Origin: Acidiferrobacteraceae bacterium
GTDB lineage: Bacteria > Pseudomonadota > Gammaproteobacteria > Arenicellales > UBA868
Direction: 5' to 3'
NCBI GenBank assembly: GCA_002731295.1
Contig: PCBE01000028.1
Span: forward strand, 24,910 to 31,620
DNA: 6,711 bases
The notes under the pieces were generated by a model. It was not told the DNA's origin. It did not search any database and saw only the letters and a program-made list of their open reading frames with translations. A program made the position numbers and the translations under genes. Below are positions 6,111 to 6,711 of the stretch, piece after piece; position 1 is the stretch's first letter; each line of letters opens with the position of its first letter.

Positions 6111-6711
6111 ATGAAGCGTTCTTTAGATCATTCACTGTCGAAGTTCGACCTGAAGGCACTGGTCCGACTGGGAGCGCGGCGGGTAATCTGCGTCGGGTTG
6201 GCATCTGCGATTTTTCTGCATGGTGCTGTAATTCCGGCCCACAGCGATACCAATCTGTTACCTGGAGCACCGCAACTTTACACTGTTCAGCCCGGGGACA
6301 GTCTCTGGAGTATCGCCACTCGATTTTTCCGTGAACCCTGGAGGTGGGCAGACATACTGCAGAGAAATCCGCAGATCAGTAATCCCGAGCAGTTTTTCCC
6401 AGGCGATCTGCTGGTTCTTGGTCAGGGAGACGCCGGTCTCCAGCTAAAGGTGCTGCGGGTGGAGAAGATGAGTCCACGGCTGCGCGTTGTAGACCAGAAC
6501 AGGGCGGTACCTAGTATCGCGCCGGATGTAATACAGCCATTTCTGGTGTCAGCTGAGATACTACAGACGGCAGAGCTGCCGGATTCTGGGTACGTGGTGG
6601 CTGGTACACAGGGTGAGACAACACTCGGCCAGTTCACCTGGTTTTATGCGCGAGATCTGCCGTACTCATCTGCAGGGGATTATCATGTGATGCGTTTTGG
6701 TGAGCGTTTCA
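6111..6711 (+). CDS. Exported LysM-domain protein, TsaP-like (partial, cut by right edge)
   Basis: The first 200 codons of a gene that runs off the window, open in one frame from 6111 with no stop. The N terminus has a long basic region (R19, R23, R24) and a hydrophobic core near residues 25-41, then a possible signal peptidase site at IPA (41-43) or AHS (43-45), so the protein is probably exported. A LysM domain occupies about residues 56-103 (LYTVQPGDSLWSIATRFF, then RNPQISNPEQFFPGDLLVL) and should bind peptidoglycan. The rest (LRVEKMSPRLRVVD, PFLVSAEILQTAELPDSGYVVAG) resembles TsaP, the LysM protein that anchors the type IV pilus secretin in Neisseria and Pseudomonas. In Pseudomonas aeruginosa that gene also lies beside def, with dprA nearby. 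A GTG at 6072 is in frame and would add 13 residues. LysM is clear; the TsaP assignment rests on recalled similarity and gene position, and the C-terminal half is not visible. Confidence 0.82.
   Translation, partial: MKRSLDHSLSKFDLKALVRLGARRVICVGLASAIFLHGAVIPAHSDTNLLPGAPQLYTVQPGDSLWSIATRFFREPWRWADILQRNPQISNPEQFFPGDLLVLGQGDAGLQLKVLRVEKMSPRLRVVDQNRAVPSIAPDVIQPFLVSAEILQTAELPDSGYVVAGTQGETTLGQFTWFYARDLPYSSAGDYHVMRFGERF

Noticed and set aside
6422..6637. Minus-strand open frame of 71 codons inside the LysM gene
   Set aside because: The plus-strand frame is continuously open and encodes a LysM protein; the minus frame has no family resemblance.
1..6711. Mobile elements, CRISPR arrays, tRNA or rRNA genes
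   Set aside because: No transposase or integrase motifs, long terminal repeats, regularly spaced repeats or tRNA-like cloverleaf sequences were recognised on either strand.

Overview
The window looks like a chromosomal housekeeping region of a gammaproteobacterium. The evidence is gene content and order: def, fmt, rsmB, a DUF4390 gene, an NtrY-type kinase and an NtrX-type regulator run on the minus strand, and a LysM/TsaP-like gene diverges from def on the plus strand. This layout is familiar from the fmt-def region near dprA and trkA in Pseudomonas and related groups. G+C is about half by eye. I cannot name a genus from the sequence alone, and nothing suggests recent transfer (no IS, integrase, tRNA or CRISPR).

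Layout, from the right. The partial plus-strand gene (6111 to the window end) encodes an exported protein with a LysM peptidoglycan-binding domain, most like TsaP. A 135-base divergent intergenic region (5976-6110) should hold the promoters for both directions. Leftward from it run def (peptide deformylase), fmt (Met-tRNA formyltransferase), rsmB (16S rRNA m5C967 methyltransferase), an exported DUF4390 protein, a 735-residue membrane histidine kinase, and the first 122 residues of its response regulator, which is cut by the left edge.

The six minus-strand genes are packed as one likely operon. Gaps are 22 nt (def-fmt) and 66 nt (rsmB-DUF4390). Overlaps are 14 nt (fmt-rsmB), 4 or 19 nt depending on start choice (DUF4390-ntrY), and 8 nt (ntrY-ntrX). 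Three of the six use GTG starts, and Shine-Dalgarno sequences are weak at most starts, so translational coupling is probable.

Functionally the operon has two halves. def and fmt form the formyl-methionine cycle of translation initiation, and RsmB modifies the 16S rRNA near the P site. The second half is an envelope-facing signalling unit: an exported protein of unknown function, a sensor with a large extracytoplasmic domain, and a sigma-54-type response regulator. The most interesting open question is whether the DUF4390 protein is a periplasmic partner of the kinase. No clearly novel system is visible; the window is mostly ordinary, with an under-studied signalling module.
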